Source: 2-12-FULL-41-16 sp964390625 (GTDB taxonomy: Bacteria > Patescibacteriota > Patescibacteriia > Magasanikbacterales > UBA922). Taken from it: a stretch of DNA of 15,062 bases. The DNA is taken from positions 1-15,062 of the forward strand of contig CAYMID010000021.1 in NCBI GenBank assembly GCA_964390625.1, written 5' to 3'. Shown in pieces: positions 13,495-15,062 of this stretch (position 1 is its first letter; each line of letters begins with the position of its first letter). The notes under the pieces were generated by a model, which was not told the origin of the DNA, did not search any database, and saw only the letters and a list, made by a program, of their open reading frames with translations. The position numbers were made by a program, and so were the translations under genes.

Positions 13495-14701
13495 AAAACA
13501 AAATTACAAACGAAAACCAGGCCAAAGCCAAAGCATAACCAGCCAAAACATCGCCAAGCCAATGCACACCCAAATATACTCGACTCCAACCAATCAGTAA
13601 ACAGAACGCACTAGCAAAGACTGGTACCCAGCGTCGCCATACTGGCGAACGCAATTTGGGTGCCACGATCCAAACCACAATTAAAGCTAAAAGTGCTGCG
13701 GCTGTGGCATGCAAACTAGGGAAGCTTGAGCCTGAAACATTTATTACTGCAAACACTGGTCGAGGCAAATGCGTAGCCTGCTTAATCAAAAAACCAATTA
13801 ACACCCCGCCTACCATGACCACCACCGGCAGCCACCGACCGATTTTATGTTCCATGCGCCACGTCCAGCCTAGTAGCACAACCGAAAGAAGAACGGCAGG
13901 TATTGGATTAAAAAATTGGGTAACCGTTGACCAAAATTGTAAACCAAATTCAGTTCGATTTTGAGCCACCCAATTACTAAATTCCCAATTTAAACGATAA
14001 AAATTTGGTGAATGTGTAGTGACATATGCCAGCAAAGCAAACGCGGTAATACCAGCCACATGTAATGCAATAGCCCCAATGGTTGATTCTGCCAACATTG
14101 TACGGTATTTTCGGTACCAATGCATTACCCCCCAACCCACAACCACGGCTAACAAGACAACCATAAGTGCGCGACCAAAATACGCTGTCGCAATTTGATA
14201 ACTAGCTCCAGCCACATAACCAACTAATACTGAAATGGTCGTCCAAGCCACACCACCAATCACGTCAAACCAAAAAAATTGACGCGGCTTAACTCGTGCA
14301 GCGCCGGCCAAAAATGGAGCAAGAGCGCGGGTAACTGGCAAAAAACGCCCAATTACTAAAGTCTTACCTAAATTTTGGGCTAATTTTTTTTGCGTCGTTG
14401 TAATTGAATCTGGCGAAATAGACACCATTGCGCCTAACCGTTTAATCACAGTTAGACCATAATTACGACCCAACCAATACGCCAAACAATCCCCCACTAT
14501 CGCAGCGAAAATTGCTAATCCGGTCACAATGATTGGATTCAAAATTTCAATACGCGCCAAAAAACCACTCGCCACTAAAATAGTTTGGCCTGGAAAAATT
14601 CCACCAATCACCGGTAGAGTTTCTAAAAAAGTCGCAGCCATAGCAATCCAATACCCCCAATGTTCAGCCACAGCAAAAAACCAATGTGTTATATTATCCA
14701 T
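13454..14701 (-). CDS. DedA (VTT-domain)-PAP2 phosphatase fusion membrane protein
   Basis: A 415-residue polytopic protein. Residues 15-200 are a DedA/SNARE-associated domain with ETLPVIGGIFPGQTILVASGFLA (27-49), a GDCLAYWLGRNYG re-entrant region (70-82) and GRFLPVTRALAPFLAGAARV (118-137, Arg119 and Arg125). Residues 235-405 are a PAP2 acid phosphatase domain with all three motifs intact: K-x6-RP (Lys307, Arg314, Pro315), PSLH (328-331, catalytic His331) and SR-x5-H-x3-D (Ser373, Arg374, His380, Asp384). DedA proteins include undecaprenyl-phosphate flippases, and PAP2 enzymes include undecaprenyl-diphosphate phosphatases. One protein might therefore dephosphorylate and return the carrier lipid; phospholipid phosphatase is the alternative. 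I use the ATG at 14701, one base after the preceding stop; the frame extends to 14800, overlapping that gene. It overlaps the ABC ATPase gene by 41 nt. Confidence 0.92.
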   Translation of the reverse strand: MDNITHWFFAVAEHWGYWIAMAATFLETLPVIGGIFPGQTILVASGFLARIEILNPIIVTGLAIFAAIVGDCLAYWLGRNYGLTVIKRLGAMVSISPDSITTTQKKLAQNLGKTLVIGRFLPVTRALAPFLAGAARVKPRQFFWFDVIGGVAWTTISVLVGYVAGASYQIATAYFGRALMVVLLAVVVGWGVMHWYRKYRTMLAESTIGAIALHVAGITAFALLAYVTTHSPNFYRLNWEFSNWVAQNRTEFGLQFWSTVTQFFNPIPAVLLSVVLLGWTWRMEHKIGRWLPVVVMVGGVLIGFLIKQATHLPRPVFAVINVSGSSFPSLHATAAALLALIVVWIVAPKLRSPVWRRWVPVFASAFCLLIGWSRVYLGVHWLGDVLAGYALALAWFSFVILFYAAIRHTKSGPTI

Positions 14702-14702
14702 A

Positions 14703-15062
14703 TTATCGTGGTGAAAAAATACTTGGCGCCACTGTTTCGCCAGCCAAATAGCGAGCAATTGTACGACCACCATACAATGAAGGTAGAATGCCAACACCAT
14801 TGCAGCCTAAATTATAGTACAAAACCGGATTGCGTGGTTCCGGGCCAACGCACCGTAAGTTTGTGGGTGTATACCCCATCAAACCGTGCCACAAAAATTT
14901 AAAATTAAAATCAGCAGGCGCTAATTCATACGTACGACGTACAAATGCACCAATTTCAGCGGCCGCCTCGGTGGGATATGGGTGATCGGCTTTATACAAA
15001 TTAGTATCGTCCATTAGCGCCTCGGGTCCACCAATGCACACCAAATTGTGCTGATTTTCTGC
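14703..15062 (-). CDS. C-terminal part of a probable FAD-dependent oxidoreductase (DAO family)
   Basis: The last 119 residues of a gene that enters from beyond the window: the frame is open to base 15062 with no stop, so the TTG at 15044 is not a real start. The C-terminal segment has LWHGLMGYTPTNLRCVG, then NPVLYYNLGCNGVGILPSLYGGRTIARYLAGE. The glycine-rich turn (LGCNGVGILPS...GG..IA..LAG) is the FAD-contacting end of D-amino-acid oxidase/glycine oxidase-like flavoproteins, where the final strand and helix close the nucleotide site. The N-terminal dinucleotide fold and substrate residues are outside the window, so the substrate is unknown. The stop TAA is followed by one base and the ATG of the DedA-PAP2 gene. 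Confidence 0.72.
   Translation of the reverse strand, partial: AENQHNLVCIGGPEALMDDTNLYKADHPYPTEAAAEIGAFVRRTYELAPADFNFKFLWHGLMGYTPTNLRCVGPEPRNPVLYYNLGCNGVGILPSLYGGRTIARYLAGETVAPSIFSPR

Noticed and set aside
1..15062. Alternative genetic code (UGA read as Gly or Trp), as in some CPR lineages
   Set aside because: All recognised proteins end at family-typical positions with TAA or TAG. The conserved motifs translate correctly with the standard code and no in-frame TGA is needed.
1..15062. CRISPR arrays, insertion sequences, tRNA or rRNA genes, prophage or defence modules
   Set aside because: I saw no regularly spaced repeats, no transposase or integrase motifs, no terminal inverted repeats flanking a gene and no tRNA-like cloverleaf in the gaps.

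Overview
The window looks like chromosomal DNA from a compact bacterial genome. The most likely source is a Candidate Phyla Radiation (Patescibacteria) lineage, but this is inferred from style only. The signs are tightly packed same-strand genes with 1-2 nt gaps, almost no Shine-Dalgarno sequences, a short HrcA that lacks the inserted dimerisation domain, a short YidC-like insertase and several in-frame domain fusions. The standard genetic code fits. There is no rRNA, tRNA, CRISPR array or insertion sequence. No gene-free stretch exceeds 300 bases; the longest are about 200 bases (3771-3973) and 125 bases (7565-7689). All genes but one lie on the minus strand, so transcription mostly runs from high to low coordinates.

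Heat-shock operon (3837 down to 1, leaving the window): a consensus-like sigma-70 promoter and a near-perfect CIRCE operator precede hrcA. Then come a Nudix-GrpE fusion, an Hsp20 small heat-shock protein, a lipoprotein-like protein of two duplicated domains, and the N-terminus of DnaK. HrcA, GrpE and DnaK would form the classical self-limiting chaperone circuit; the Nudix domain and the lipoprotein are unusual additions.

Membrane and RNA block (7603 down to 3933): uppP (undecaprenyl-diphosphatase) is followed directly by a CCA-adding-type nucleotidyltransferase with an HD domain. A YidC/Oxa1-like insertase with its own promoter and a short soluble SPFH (band 7) protein follow, closed by a rho-independent terminator.

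Solitary plus-strand gene (7617-8160): a single-domain receiver-like protein has a strong promoter, the only strong Shine-Dalgarno sequence in the window, and a terminator lying inside the end of the convergent gene. Its phosphoacceptor Asp is replaced by Glu.

Envelope and transport block (15062 down to 8096): the C-terminus of a probable FAD-dependent oxidoreductase, a DedA-PAP2 fusion, an ABC exporter (ATPase plus ABC-2 permease), a glutathione S-transferase, a GT-B glycosyltransferase, an EamA/DMT transporter and a membrane-anchored clan-A glycoside hydrolase. The content suggests lipid-carrier recycling and glycolipid or polysaccharide handling.

The strongest non-gene signal is in translation initiation. 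Minus-strand starts lack Shine-Dalgarno motifs. Six of the fifteen minus-strand neighbour pairs share a one-base stop-start junction, TAA-T-ATG (five) or TAG-T-ATG (one). Three genes have a -10 box only 9-11 nt before the ATG, as expected for leaderless mRNAs.
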